Part shown: one piece after another, positions 1 to 8,687 of the stretch
Numbering within the stretch: position 1 is the first letter of the stretch
Layout of the letters: each line of letters opens with the position of its first letter
Source of the DNA: Piscinibacter gummiphilus
GTDB lineage: Bacteria > Pseudomonadota > Gammaproteobacteria > Burkholderiales > Burkholderiaceae_C
Direction of reading: 5' to 3'
NCBI RefSeq assembly: GCF_032681285.1
Contig: NZ_CP136336.1
Span: 4,761,001-4,825,000, forward strand
DNA: 64,000 nucleotides
Made by a program: the position numbers and the translations under genes
The notes under the pieces: model-generated
What the model was told of the DNA's origin: nothing
What the model saw: only the letters and a program-made list of their open reading frames with translations
Database searches by the model: none

Positions 1-673
1 TCGGCGCCTGGGCGATGAGCTGGCGCACCTCGTCGAAACATTCCTCCTGCGCGTTCACGCGTTCGAGGAAGGCGCGGAACTCGTCCTCGTCGAAGGTCTT
101 GCCGGTGATGGCCTCCAGGCGGTGCGCGAGCTGCCAGAGCTGCTCGGTCATCAGGTCGAGGCGGTGCGGCTCCGAGAGCTCGTCCCAGCGCTCGCGCGAG
201 AGCTCCCACCAGCGTGGCGGCAGCACCGCGCTGCCCGGCGCCTCGAGCGTCACGAGCTCGGCATCGAAGGCCCGCGCCCATTCCTCGAACACGCGCGACA
301 TGCAATCGCAGGTAAGGCGTGCGCACAGCAGCGCGGGCTTGGGCAGGCCGCCCCAGGGCGCACGCTCGCCCAGGTCGACGAGCGTCGTGGCCAGGCCTAC
401 GCTGCAGTAGCGGCACAGGCTTTCGTCGTAACCGAGGGCGTTGAGCCCGTCGAGGTATTCGTGCGACAGCCGCTTGGCCGCCACCACCGCCGACCACCAC
501 TGGTTGGTGACCACCGGCACGCCCATCACGTGAAAGAGGTCGTGCGGCGCGTCGGCATTGATGATGGCGTAGGGCAAGCGCCGCTCGAACACGTCGCGCC
601 GCAGTTCGGCGAACCAGGTCTTCTGTCGCTCGGAGGCGGCGGCGGTGCAGCTCAGTTGTTTGTCGTGGGACAT
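1..673 (-). CDS. 2-hydroxyacyl-CoA dehydratase family subunit (partial, 3' end outside window)
   Basis: I read this on the reverse strand from an ATG at 673. The product begins [17 protein letters not shown] and runs off the window without a stop. It resembles the 2-hydroxyacyl-CoA dehydratase / benzoyl-CoA reductase family (HgdA/B, FldB/C, BadD/E types), whose subunits carry an Fe-S cluster and take electrons from an ATP-dependent activase. Two cysteine motifs fit cluster ligation: LCRYCSVGL and LTCDCMSRVFEEW, the latter equivalent to the family TCD motif. Its ATG overlaps the stop of the upstream paralogue by 4 bases, so the two are translationally coupled and probably form one complex. The substrate is unknown, and no activase is visible inside the window. 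Confidence 0.8.
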   Translation of the reverse strand, partial: MSHDKQLSCTAAASERQKTWFAELRRDVFERRLPYAIINADAPHDLFHVMGVPVVTNQWWSAVVAAKRLSHEYLDGLNALGYDESLCRYCSVGLATTLVDLGERAPWGGLPKPALLCARLTCDCMSRVFEEWARAFDAELVTLEAPGSAVLPPRWWELSRERWDELSEPHRLDLMTEQLWQLAHRLEAITGKTFDEDEFRAFLERVNAQEECFDEVRQLIAQAP

Positions 674-1803
674 CAGGGGGTTCGCAAGGCGAGCGACTGC
701 ACGAAGTCGCGCAGTTGCCGGGCATCGGGCTGCGCCGTGCGCAGCACGAGGAAAGGAAGGCCGCGCCGTTCGAGCTCGGCGCGGTGCGAGGGGAAATCCC
801 AGCCGTGCACGTCGTCGGGCGCGGGCAGGTGGAAGAGCACGGCGTCGATCGAGATCTCGTCGAGCGCACGCAGGAACCAGGCTTCGCGTGCCGGGCGCGG
901 GTGGAGGCGCGGGCACGGCACCTCGGTCTGGTAGTGCTGCGCCAGCGCATGCAAGGCGTCGCCGTCCTCGGCCACGAGCGACCCCGCGCTGCGCGTGCCC
1001 CAGGGGTCGTCTTCGGCCACGATCACGGCGCCCGCCGCATCGACCGCGCGGTGCAGCGCCGCGTGGTCGAGCGGCACGCCCTTGACCAGGAGGCGCGGGC
1101 CGGCGGGCGGTCGATGGCCCGGGTAGAGGCGCAGCGCCGCCGGCAGCAGCTCGGCGTAGCGCTGCGGCGCCATGAAGCGAGCCGCGCCGTTGAGCACCTG
1201 CGCCATCTCGCCGCGCCATTCGCAGGGCAAGGCCTGGCGCATGTGCTGCAGGCCCTGCTGCGCGCGGCGCACTGCGTTCACGCTGCGGATGGCCGCCTGC
1301 AGGCGCGCCTCGCCGAGCGGCTGGCCGGTGAGGCGGGCGAGCGCCTCGGCCAGCGCCTGCGTGCGGGCCAGGCCGTAGCGGCGCTGCGCCTCGCCCTGCG
1401 TGTGCGGCAGGTCGTAGAGCAGCAGCGTGGGCATCTGCGGTGCGCGGCCCAGCCGCACCAGCTCGTGCAGCGAGAGGTAGAGCTTGTGATGCGGCTCGGT
1501 GGACCGCGGGATGACGAGCGCGCGCAGGAACGCGAGCTCGCCGCGCAAGGCCTGCTCGCAGATAGCGCGCACGTCGGGGTCGTAGAAGGTCTCGAGCCAT
1601 TCGTCGGCCAGCGGCGTGGGGCCCTCGCGGCCCGTCACCTGCACCGGCATCGCCCCCGCGGCCACGACCAGCTCCACCGGCACGGTGTGGCCCACCACCC
1701 CGATGACCGGGCAGCCGGACGCAGCCGCGGCGCGCGCCGCGCCCAGCCGGTCGGCATAGGCCGCGGCGAGCGCGAGCCAGGCGTCATGAGGTGTGAGGTT
1801 CAT
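673..1803 (-). CDS. 2-hydroxyacyl-CoA dehydratase family subunit with degraded cluster motifs
   Basis: This 376-residue protein is a paralogue of the next gene downstream. The fold-level pattern is recognisable: an N-terminal AGAMPVQV segment, a long helical middle, and a C-terminal segment ending in a [13 protein letters not shown] strand. Family members normally use three cysteines for a [4Fe-4S] cluster. Here one cysteine (in RAICEQAL) is kept. The TCD position reads STEPHH and the usual KFCDP position reads LPAPDD, so two ligands appear lost. It may be a structural or regulatory partner of the cysteine-bearing subunit. The start ATG overlaps the ATPase stop by 4 bases. The family call is fairly sure; catalytic activity is doubtful. 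Confidence 0.8.
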   Translation of the reverse strand: MNLTPHDAWLALAAAYADRLGAARAAAASGCPVIGVVGHTVPVELVVAAGAMPVQVTGREGPTPLADEWLETFYDPDVRAICEQALRGELAFLRALVIPRSTEPHHKLYLSLHELVRLGRAPQMPTLLLYDLPHTQGEAQRRYGLARTQALAEALARLTGQPLGEARLQAAIRSVNAVRRAQQGLQHMRQALPCEWRGEMAQVLNGAARFMAPQRYAELLPAALRLYPGHRPPAGPRLLVKGVPLDHAALHRAVDAAGAVIVAEDDPWGTRSAGSLVAEDGDALHALAQHYQTEVPCPRLHPRPAREAWFLRALDEISIDAVLFHLPAPDDVHGWDFPSHRAELERRGLPFLVLRTAQPDARQLRDFVQSLALRTP

Positions 1804-2585
1804 GCGGCGAGGGGCTTGGCGAGCGAGTGGTGGAGGAAGGCCTGGAGGCGCTCCGTGCTCGGCGCACCGAACACCTGGCGGGCCGCGCCCTGCTCGACGA
1901 TGCACCCGCGCTCCATGAACACCACGCGGTGCGCGGCTTCGCGGGCAAAGGCCATCTCGTGCGTGACGACGACCATCGTCATGCCCTGCTTCGCCAGGTC
2001 GGTGACCACGGCGAGCACCTCGCCCACGAGCTCGGGGTCGAGCGCGCTGGTGGGCTCGTCGAAGAGCATGAGCCGCGGCCGCATCGCGAGCGCACGCGCG
2101 ATGGCCACACGCTGCTGCTGGCCGCCCGAGAGATGCCGGGGGTAGGCCGCCGCCTTGGCCTTGAGGCCCACGCGATCGAGCAGCTCGACCGCATGCGCGG
2201 TGGCTGCCTCGCGCGCTTCGCCACGCACGCTCAACGGGCCGAGCGTGAGGTTCTCCAGCACCGTCATGTGCGGGAAGAGGTTGAACTGCTGGAACACCAT
2301 GCCGATGCGCCCGCGCTGGCGCGCCACCTCGGCGGCGCCGAGCGGCACGAGGCGCGTGCCGCGGTGCCGGAACCCGAGCAGCTCGCCGTCGAGGTAGATC
2401 GCCCCGGCGTCGATGGCTTCGAGCTGGTGGGCACAGCGCACGAGCGTCGACTTGCCCGAGCCCGAGGGACCGATGAGTGCCAGCACCTCGCCTTCGTGCA
2501 CGTCGAGGTTCACACCGTCGAGCACGCGCGGGCCGCCATAGGCCTTGACCACGCCTCGCAGCTGGAGCACTGCAGGGCCGCTCAT
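1800..2585 (-). CDS. Polar amino acid ABC transporter ATP-binding protein
   Basis: This 261-residue ATPase powers the importer formed with the next two upstream genes. It shows a Walker A motif GPSGSGKST at residues 39-47, the Q-loop FQQFNLFPH near 98-106, the signature LSGGQ at 152-156, Walker B LFDEP at 174-178 and the switch histidine in VVTHEMAF. The FQQFNLFPH segment is typical of the GlnQ/HisP/ArtP polar-amino-acid group. The start ATG overlaps the permease stop by 4 bases, and its own stop overlaps the dehydratase ATG by 4 bases. A longer in-frame extension upstream is only permease sequence read out of frame. Confidence 0.93.
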   Translation of the reverse strand: MSGPAVLQLRGVVKAYGGPRVLDGVNLDVHEGEVLALIGPSGSGKSTLVRCAHQLEAIDAGAIYLDGELLGFRHRGTRLVPLGAAEVARQRGRIGMVFQQFNLFPHMTVLENLTLGPLSVRGEAREAATAHAVELLDRVGLKAKAAAYPRHLSGGQQQRVAIARALAMRPRLMLFDEPTSALDPELVGEVLAVVTDLAKQGMTMVVVTHEMAFAREAAHRVVFMERGCIVEQGAARQVFGAPSTERLQAFLHHSLAKPLAA

Positions 2586-3448
2586 CGCGCCACCCCCACA
2601 CGCTGGCCACGCGAATAGCGCCGCTCCAGCCAGCCCAGCAGCAGGTAGAGCAACGAGAACATCGAGAGGTACCAGATCACGCCCACGATCAGCAGCGGGA
2701 TCACCTCGAAGTTGCGGCTGTAGATGGCCTGCACCGAGAAGAGCAGGTCGGCCATCGCGATCACGCTCACGAGCGAGGTGCCCTTCAACATGCCGATCAC
2801 CTGGCTGCCGGTGGGCGGCACGATGAAACGCATGGCCTGCGGCAGCACCACGCGCCAGAAGATCTGCGTGGGCGTGAGGCCGATGGCGCGGGCCGCATCG
2901 CGCTGGCCGTTGTCGACCGACAAGATGCCGGCGCGCATGATCTCGCTCATGTACGCACCTTCGTTCAGCGCAAGGCCGAGCAAGGCGGCGGTGACCGGCG
3001 TGATGAGCGTGTTGGTGTCGACGCTGGCCCAGGTGGGGCCGAACGGCAGGCCGAGCTCGATGCGCGGCAAGAGGTACGCGAGGTTGTACCAAAAGATGAG
3101 CTGGATCAGCAGCGGCGTGCCGCGGAAGAGCCACACGTACACCGAGGCCAGCCAGCGCCCCGGCAGGAAAGGGCCGAGCTTGAGCAGCGCCGTGGCACCG
3201 CCGAGCACGATGCCCGCGCCCATGCCGGCGAGCGTGAGCAAGAGGCTGGTCAGCAAGCCTTGCAGCACGGTGGGCGCCATGAGGTACTTGAGCACCGTGG
3301 GCCAGCCGAAGCCCGGGGTCTTGATCGCGAACCACACCAGTTCGAACACCACGAAGGCGAGCGCCACCGTGGCCAGCCCATAGCGCAGCCCTGGCCTGCG
3401 GCTCGCACGTGCCGCGTCGTCCGCCGGATTCAGCGTCATCGCCTGCAT
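2582..3448 (-). CDS. Polar amino acid ABC transporter permease
   Basis: This is an inner-membrane permease of the HisM/GlnP group, about 288 residues with several hydrophobic helices. The cytoplasmic EAA-like loop reads [23 protein letters not shown], where it docks on the ATPase. I chose the ATG at 3448 (MQAMTLNP) because it lies one base past the stop of the binding-protein gene; an ATG three codons further in is possible. Its stop overlaps the ATPase start by 4 bases. A single permease gene is present, so a homodimer is likely. Confidence 0.9.
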   Translation of the reverse strand: MQAMTLNPADDAARASRRPGLRYGLATVALAFVVFELVWFAIKTPGFGWPTVLKYLMAPTVLQGLLTSLLLTLAGMGAGIVLGGATALLKLGPFLPGRWLASVYVWLFRGTPLLIQLIFWYNLAYLLPRIELGLPFGPTWASVDTNTLITPVTAALLGLALNEGAYMSEIMRAGILSVDNGQRDAARAIGLTPTQIFWRVVLPQAMRFIVPPTGSQVIGMLKGTSLVSVIAMADLLFSVQAIYSRNFEVIPLLIVGVIWYLSMFSLLYLLLGWLERRYSRGQRVGVAR

Positions 3449-3449
3449 G

Positions 3450-4289
3450 TCACTGCCCGACGTTGAGCTTCGGCGCATCGAGCCGCACGGCCGAGATGCC
3501 CCACTTCTGCATGATGCGGTCGTACTCGCCGTTCTTCCACAGCACCTGCATCGCTTCCAGGATCACCGGCCCGAGCCCGCCCGACTTGCTGACGACGAGG
3601 CCGAGCAGGTCGACGCCTTGCGCCTGCGTGGTGTCGGCGAACACGCCGAAGCGGCCTGGCGTCGCCTGGATGGTGAAGAGCGCGGCGGTCATCGTGAGGC
3701 CCGCCAGGTCGGCGCGACGCGACTGCACCGCGAGCACCGACGGGTTGTGGTCGGTGAAGGTGAGCACGGTGGGCGGCTTGGCGCCGCTCGCCACGCAGCG
3801 CTCGCCGAGTCGCTTCACCGCGTCTTCGATCACGGTGCCCGACACGAGCGCGACCGACATGCCGCACATCTGTTGCGACGACTCGACCTTCTTGCCGCCG
3901 TCGGTGAGGTAGAGGAAGGACGGGCGCGTCTGTGTCCACACCACGAAGTCGAAGCGGGTCTCGCGCTCCTTCGTGTCCTTGATCGGGCCCATCGACAGGT
4001 GGTAGCGGCCGGCTTCCACGCCGGCCAGCATCGCGGGCAGCCCGCTCGCGAGGTGCTGCTCGATCTTCACGCCGAGCACGGGCTCGAGGGCGCGGGCGAA
4101 GTCGGTGTCGATGCCGGTGAAGGTCTTGCCGTCGGTGGTGATGCGGTAGGGCGGGTGCGAGTCGCCCACGAAGCGCAGCACGCCGTCCTTGCGGATGGAC
4201 TCGGGCAGCTTGTCGCGCAGGGTCTGCGCCTGCGTGGCGCCGCACGCGGCCAGCAGCACCGCGACGAGGAGATGTTGGAGGGTCTTCAT
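3450..4289 (-). CDS. Family 3 extracellular solute-binding protein
   Basis: This 279-residue periplasmic receptor belongs to the ABC importer encoded just downstream. The N-terminus MKTLQHLLVAVLLAACGATQA is a signal peptide, with a possible lipobox cysteine at 16. The mature part follows the SBP family 3 pattern: KDGVLRFVGDSHPPY, then FTGIDTDFARALEPVLGVK, then an SMGPIKDTKERE hinge. The ligand is probably a small polar or carboxylated molecule. Because the operon encodes acyl-CoA and P450 enzymes rather than amino-acid enzymes, an aromatic or organic acid is as likely as an amino acid. Confidence 0.9.
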   Translation of the reverse strand: MKTLQHLLVAVLLAACGATQAQTLRDKLPESIRKDGVLRFVGDSHPPYRITTDGKTFTGIDTDFARALEPVLGVKIEQHLASGLPAMLAGVEAGRYHLSMGPIKDTKERETRFDFVVWTQTRPSFLYLTDGGKKVESSQQMCGMSVALVSGTVIEDAVKRLGERCVASGAKPPTVLTFTDHNPSVLAVQSRRADLAGLTMTAALFTIQATPGRFGVFADTTQAQGVDLLGLVVSKSGGLGPVILEAMQVLWKNGEYDRIMQKWGISAVRLDAPKLNVGQ

Positions 4290-4302
4290 GCTCGGCTCCT
4301 CG

Positions 4303-5295
4303 TCAGAAGATGTGGACGATGCCGAGGTCGTAGCTCTTGCGCTCGGGGCCGACCTCGGGCTTCAGGCCGTTGAAGTCGGTGTAGAGGTAAGTGCGGCGCG
4401 AGAGGTCGTGCTTGTAGCCGAGGCCGAGCTGGTGGTCCTTGCCGGTCTGGCCGTCGAACTTCTTGAAGTTGTAGCCAAACTTGAGCTGGCCGCTGGGCAG
4501 TGGCGCCGTGGCGGTGAGGCCCACCGCCTTGATCGCGCGGCCCGCCGGTGCGGGGCCGGTGCGGTCGCCATCGACACCAGCCGGGGAGCGGCTGCGCGCG
4601 AACGACAGCGCCGGCTTCACCACGCCGAAGTCGTAGCCACCGGCCACCTGCGAGAAGCGCGAGCCGACGGTGTTGCGCTCGTAGCCGGTGAAGAGCATCA
4701 GACCGTTCTTGTCGTACTGCAGCGCGAGGCTGTACGGGTGCACCGCGTACTGCCCTTCCGGCGCGGTGATCGAGGCCGCGGCGAGCACGCCGGCAATGCG
4801 CGGCGAGTCGTAGAAGACCGCGTTGCCCCAGCGCACCGAGCCGGCGCCCGCCCCCTGGAGCGGGTCGGAAAAATACGAGGCCATCTGATTCAGGTTGATG
4901 GAGGCCACCGTCTTCAACGCCCAGGGGTCGAAGTAGCCCGCGTACCACTGCATGGCCGTCATGGCGCGGCCCAGGCGCACCGTGCCCCAGGGGCTTCTCA
5001 AGCCGACCGTGGTCTCGCCCTGCCAGATGGGCCGCGAGCTGCGCTCGGGCAGGCCGGTGTCGGGGTCGAAGCGCATCTCCATGCGGAACTGCGCCGCCCA
5101 GCCGCCGCCGAGGTCTTCGAGGCCGAACCACCCGAGGCGGTTGCCGCCTTGCGGGTCGATGGCCCACACATGGTCGGCGCGCCGTGTGACGGCAACGTCG
5201 AGCGAGCCATAGAGGGTGACGCTGGCGGGGGCCTGCGCACAGGCATTCGCGCAGGCTAGCGCCGCGGCGGCTGCCGCGAGGTGAGGGTGATGCAT
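4303..5295 (-). CDS. Gram-negative outer-membrane porin (Omp32-like)
   Basis: This 330-residue trimeric beta-barrel porin is of the type common in Burkholderiales. It has a signal peptide ending ACANACAQA and then the usual first strand SVTLYGSLDVAVTRR. The constriction-loop region is RLGRAMTAMQWYAGYFDPW, and the C-terminus is GIVHIF with the terminal phenylalanine needed for barrel assembly. It lies 13 bases from the binding-protein gene and 24 bases from a second porin gene, so it is part of the same operon. Its likely role is outer-membrane entry of the operon's substrate. Confidence 0.92.
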   Translation of the reverse strand: MHHPHLAAAAAALACANACAQAPASVTLYGSLDVAVTRRADHVWAIDPQGGNRLGWFGLEDLGGGWAAQFRMEMRFDPDTGLPERSSRPIWQGETTVGLRSPWGTVRLGRAMTAMQWYAGYFDPWALKTVASINLNQMASYFSDPLQGAGAGSVRWGNAVFYDSPRIAGVLAAASITAPEGQYAVHPYSLALQYDKNGLMLFTGYERNTVGSRFSQVAGGYDFGVVKPALSFARSRSPAGVDGDRTGPAPAGRAIKAVGLTATAPLPSGQLKFGYNFKKFDGQTGKDHQLGLGYKHDLSRRTYLYTDFNGLKPEVGPERKSYDLGIVHIF

Positions 5296-5319
5296 GGGAG
5301 TCTCCTGGCTGTAGGTTTT

Positions 5320-6387
5320 CTAGAAGCTGTGCCGGATGCCGGTTTTCAGCACGAGCTGGGTGTTGTCGTTCGAGCGGAACGACGCCGCGGGCGCACCGAT
5401 GCCCGGGGTACTGCTGTACGCGGTGCCGGTGCTGCCTTCGCTCTTCACGTGCGAGGCGATGCCGTAGAACTCGGTGCGGCGGCTGAAGTTGTAGGCAAAG
5501 CCGGCGCCGAGTTGCTGCAGCTTGCCGTCCACGTTGGCCACGTTCTTCGTCTTCGAGTGACCGGCCATCACGCCCAGCGACAGCGGTTGCGTGAGCTTGT
5601 AGAGCACGCCGCCTTGCAGCATGTCGTTGCGCGAGCGGGTGTCGGCGCCGACGTAGGCTTTCGACTGCGTCCAGTTCAGCACCAGCTTGGCCTCTGCGGT
5701 CGCGTCCCAGTTGACGCTGGCGCTGGCGATCTTGTTGCCCGAGGCGGCGGGGCTGAAGTTGTCGCGCAGGTAGGCCGCACCCACCCACAGGCTGCGGTCG
5801 CGGTAGACCAGCGCGGCCGAGGCCATCTTGTCGGTCTTGTTCTCGCTGCCCAGGCCCCACATCGCACCGGCCGTCACGGGGCCGAGGCTGTGCTGCCACT
5901 TGATGGTGTTGTCGTAGCGCACGCCGCCGAGGTGGTTGTCGACCGAGGTGCCCGCACCGGCACTCGCACCCGCGAGCCCACCGATCAGGAAGGCACCCAT
6001 GTCGAGCGGCATCGGCGAGCCGGCGTAGAGGAAGTCGTACTGCCGGCCGAGCGTGAGCGTGCCCACCGTCTTGCTCGCGAGGCCCACGAAGCTCTGGCGG
6101 CCCCACATGCGCCCGCCCTGCCCGATCGTGCCGTCGTCGGCGTTGAAGCCGTGCTCGATGGTGAACACGGCGGCGAGGTCGTTGCCCAGGCTTTCGCGGC
6201 CGCGGAAGCCGAGCCGGTTCGACAGCTTGCTGCCCGAGCCGACGAACCAGCGGTCGTTCCCCTGGATGTTGTCGACCCACGTCACGCCGACGTCGATCGA
6301 GCCATAGAGCACGACGCTGGAGGCGTCTTGCGCCTGCGCGGTGGCCAGCGCGGCCAACGATGCCAGCGCGACGATGGTTGTCTTCAT
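5320..6387 (-). CDS. Gram-negative outer-membrane porin
   Basis: This 355-residue porin is the second of a tandem pair. The start is set at 6387 because a GAGGAG ribosome site lies a few bases upstream and the sequence then gives a clean signal peptide (MKTTIVALASLAALATAQA). The mature start SSVVLYGSIDVGVTW is the standard porin opening and the last residue is phenylalanine (IRHSF). The region around FAYNFSRRTEFYGIASH is the conserved late-strand pattern. Having two different porins in one operon is unusual and suggests either two substrates or a heteromeric channel. Confidence 0.92.
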   Translation of the reverse strand: MKTTIVALASLAALATAQAQDASSVVLYGSIDVGVTWVDNIQGNDRWFVGSGSKLSNRLGFRGRESLGNDLAAVFTIEHGFNADDGTIGQGGRMWGRQSFVGLASKTVGTLTLGRQYDFLYAGSPMPLDMGAFLIGGLAGASAGAGTSVDNHLGGVRYDNTIKWQHSLGPVTAGAMWGLGSENKTDKMASAALVYRDRSLWVGAAYLRDNFSPAASGNKIASASVNWDATAEAKLVLNWTQSKAYVGADTRSRNDMLQGGVLYKLTQPLSLGVMAGHSKTKNVANVDGKLQQLGAGFAYNFSRRTEFYGIASHVKSEGSTGTAYSSTPGIGAPAASFRSNDNTQLVLKTGIRHSF

Positions 6388-6416
6388 GGGTCTCCTCGTT
6401 CTTTTCTTGGAATGAA

Positions 6417-7610
6417 TCAGGCCGGCGTGAAGCGCAACGGCACGCGCCACGGGCCGATCTCGGGAAAGGGCGTCATCACGATGTCGCCGGCCAGCTCGAA
6501 GTGGCGTGTGCGCGAGAGCAGCTCTTCGAGGGCCACCTGCAGTTCCACACGCGCGAGCGACGCCCCCGCGCAGTAGTGCGGGCCGCGGCCGAAGGCGAGG
6601 TGCTCGCGGATGTTGGCGCGGTGCAGCTGGAAACTGGCCGGGTCGGGGAAGACGTCTTCGTCACGGTTGGCACTCGCGTAGAGCAGCGCGATGGGTTCGT
6701 CTTTCGCGATCACACGCCCGCGGAACTCGACGTCTTCGGTGGCCGTGCGGGCGAAGCCGCGGTAAGGCGTGTAGAGCCGCAGGAACTCCTCCACCGCCGC
6801 CGGGACGAGCGAGAGATCGCTGCGCAACTGCTGCTGCAACTCAGGGTGCCGCGACAGGTGCACCGCCATCGCCCCCACCATCACCATCGGCGCCACGATG
6901 CCCACCACGAGCACCTGGCGCACCATGCCCACGACCATGTCGTCGGGCAGCGGCTCGCCGTCGTGGCGCGCGGCCAGCAGGGCGCTCGTCGGGTCGAACG
7001 CGGGGTCGAGCCGCGACTGCTTGCGCAAGTCGATGAGCGCTCGGGCCATGTCGTAGAGCGCGAGGCTGGTCTCGCGCATGACCTCCTCCTGCGCCGACTG
7101 GACCGCCCGGATGAACGCCGGCCCGGCCTGCGACAGCGCCTGCTCCAGATGTGGTGGCAGGTTCATCCAATGGCCGAACACGCGCACCGGCAGGTGGCTG
7201 CCGAAGGCTTCGCAGATGTCGGCTTCGCCACTCGTGATCATCGGGTCGAGCAGCTCGACGGCGTAGCGGCGCACCATGGGTTCCAGCTTCGCCACGCGCT
7301 CGGGGGTGAGCAGCGGATTGAGCACGGCGCGATAGGGCGTGTGCTCCGGCGGGTCGAGGTGCAAAGGCGGGCGGCGGCCGGTGAAGGCGACCTTGGGCAC
7401 GACGTTCTGCTTCGAGGTGACGAAGGTGCCGGGCTCGGACAAGGCACGCGCCACGTCGTCGTACTTCGTGAGTGCCCAGAAGCCGCCGTAGGCATCGCTG
7501 TGCGCGACTGGGCAGCGCGCGCGCAGCTCGGCGTACTGCGCGTGGGCGCTGTCGAAGGTCTCTCGCACGAGCGGGTCGAAATCCGAATGGACGGGGCAGC
7601 GCGACGACAT
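6417..7610 (-). CDS. Cytochrome P450
   Basis: This 397-residue soluble bacterial P450 has the heme-binding motif FGRGPHYCAG with the axial cysteine at 347. The ExxR pair sits in EEFLR at 274-278 and the substrate-binding LDPPEHTPYR segment near 85-94. The I-helix, normally A/G-G-x-D/E-T-T, reads VGIVAPM at 236-242, so both the acidic residue and the oxygen-activating threonine are missing. No ferredoxin or reductase is encoded next to it. It starts 3 bases after the Bug receptor gene, so the two are co-transcribed. It probably modifies the compound imported by the operon, perhaps by demethylation or hydroxylation; the substrate is unknown. Confidence 0.92.
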   Translation of the reverse strand: MSSRCPVHSDFDPLVRETFDSAHAQYAELRARCPVAHSDAYGGFWALTKYDDVARALSEPGTFVTSKQNVVPKVAFTGRRPPLHLDPPEHTPYRAVLNPLLTPERVAKLEPMVRRYAVELLDPMITSGEADICEAFGSHLPVRVFGHWMNLPPHLEQALSQAGPAFIRAVQSAQEEVMRETSLALYDMARALIDLRKQSRLDPAFDPTSALLAARHDGEPLPDDMVVGMVRQVLVVGIVAPMVMVGAMAVHLSRHPELQQQLRSDLSLVPAAVEEFLRLYTPYRGFARTATEDVEFRGRVIAKDEPIALLYASANRDEDVFPDPASFQLHRANIREHLAFGRGPHYCAGASLARVELQVALEELLSRTRHFELAGDIVMTPFPEIGPWRVPLRFTPA

Positions 7611-7613
7611 GGA

Positions 7614-8591
7614 TCAGGACTCCGCGGTGAAGCCCACGGTTTTGATGAGAGAGCGCCACTCCTGGCTGTCGGCCTTCAGCATCTCGGCCAGCTGCTGCGG
7701 CGTGGAATGCACGGCCTCCAGGCCGAACTGGCGAATGCCCTCGGCCACTTCGGGGGCCGACAGCGCCATGCGCAGATAGGCGGCCGCGCGGGAGACCATG
7801 GCCGCCCGCGTGCGGGCCGGCACGAAGAAGCCATACCACTCGCGTGCGGTGATCGGATGGCCGAGCTGGCGGTAGGTCGGCACGTCTTTCACGAACGGGC
7901 TGCGCTGGTCACCCGAGACGGCGAGCAGGCGAACCTGCCCCGAGGCGAGGTGCGGCAGGAACGCGCCCACCGGCGACGACATGGCGGCCAGCGTGCCGCC
8001 GCGCAGGTCTTGCAGGCCTTGCGTCGAGCCGCGATACGGGATGTGGCGCAAGGGCGCGTTGGTGAGCTTGGCCAGCACCACCACGATCAGGTGCGGGATC
8101 GAGCCCGACGCGGGCGAGCCGTAGCTGGCCTGGTCGGGGTTGGCCTTGGCCCAGGCCAGGAAGTCCTTCAAGGTCTTCACGCTCAGCGGTACCGCCGGCC
8201 CGATGCCCAGCGCGTGGTTGGAATAGGCCGCGAGCGACACCGGCGCCAGGTCGTCCTGCGGCTTGTAGGGCAGCTTGGCGTAGGTGTACGGGTAGATGGA
8301 GAGCAGCGACGAAGGCGTGAGCAACAGCGTGCTGCCGTCGTCGGGTGCGTCCCTCAGCGCGGTGATGGCCAACTGGCCGCCCGCGCCGGGCCGGTTCTCG
8401 ACGATCACCTTGCTGGCGTAGCCGCCCGTCAGCTTGTCGGCAAGGCGGCGGGCCATCAGGTCGCCCGACCCTCCGGCGGGCGCACCGAGCAGGATCTTTG
8501 CAAGGGACAACTGCTCGGCCGCACCGGCCAGCATGCCCCAGGGCATGAGCCCGGCACCGCCCGCCAGCAGGAAATGACGTCGAGTCACCAC
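7614..8591 (-). CDS. Bug-family (TctC-like) tripartite tricarboxylate receptor
   Basis: This 325-residue periplasmic binding protein is of the Bug family. The N-terminus TRRHFLLAGGAGL is twin-arginine-like. Family patterns include APAGGSGDLMARRLADKL, VIVENRPGAGG and the HIPYRGSTQGLQDLRGG loop that holds the ligand carboxylate. It is the first gene of the minus-strand operon and is divergent from a LysR gene, an arrangement typical of catabolic loci in Burkholderiales. No TctA/TctB membrane partners are present, so it may act as a sensor or share a permease. Confidence 0.9.
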   Translation of the reverse strand: MVTRRHFLLAGGAGLMPWGMLAGAAEQLSLAKILLGAPAGGSGDLMARRLADKLTGGYASKVIVENRPGAGGQLAITALRDAPDDGSTLLLTPSSLLSIYPYTYAKLPYKPQDDLAPVSLAAYSNHALGIGPAVPLSVKTLKDFLAWAKANPDQASYGSPASGSIPHLIVVVLAKLTNAPLRHIPYRGSTQGLQDLRGGTLAAMSSPVGAFLPHLASGQVRLLAVSGDQRSPFVKDVPTYRQLGHPITAREWYGFFVPARTRAAMVSRAAAYLRMALSAPEVAEGIRQFGLEAVHSTPQQLAEMLKADSQEWRSLIKTVGFTAES

Positions 8592-8645
8592 CGCTTGTCT
8601 CCGTGAAATAGTTATTGGTGTGAAAGACTACGCGGCCTTTGGTAT

Positions 8646-8662
8646 AAGTCAAAGACAGACTT
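8646..8662. promoter_or_regulatory. Candidate LysR-type operator in divergent promoter region
   Basis: A perfect inverted repeat AAGTC-N7-GACTT lies in the 96-base space between the divergent Bug operon and the LysR gene. The surrounding DNA is AT-rich compared with the rest of the window. LysR regulators usually bind one dyad between divergent promoters, so this is the best candidate for the recognition site. Confidence 0.5.
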
Positions 8663-8687
8663 TTTTATCAACCGATAGGGTGTGCTT

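Noticed and set aside
2586..3335. N-terminal extension of the ABC ATPase
   Set aside because: The extra sequence is the permease gene read in another frame; the ATG at 2585 gives the normal family length.
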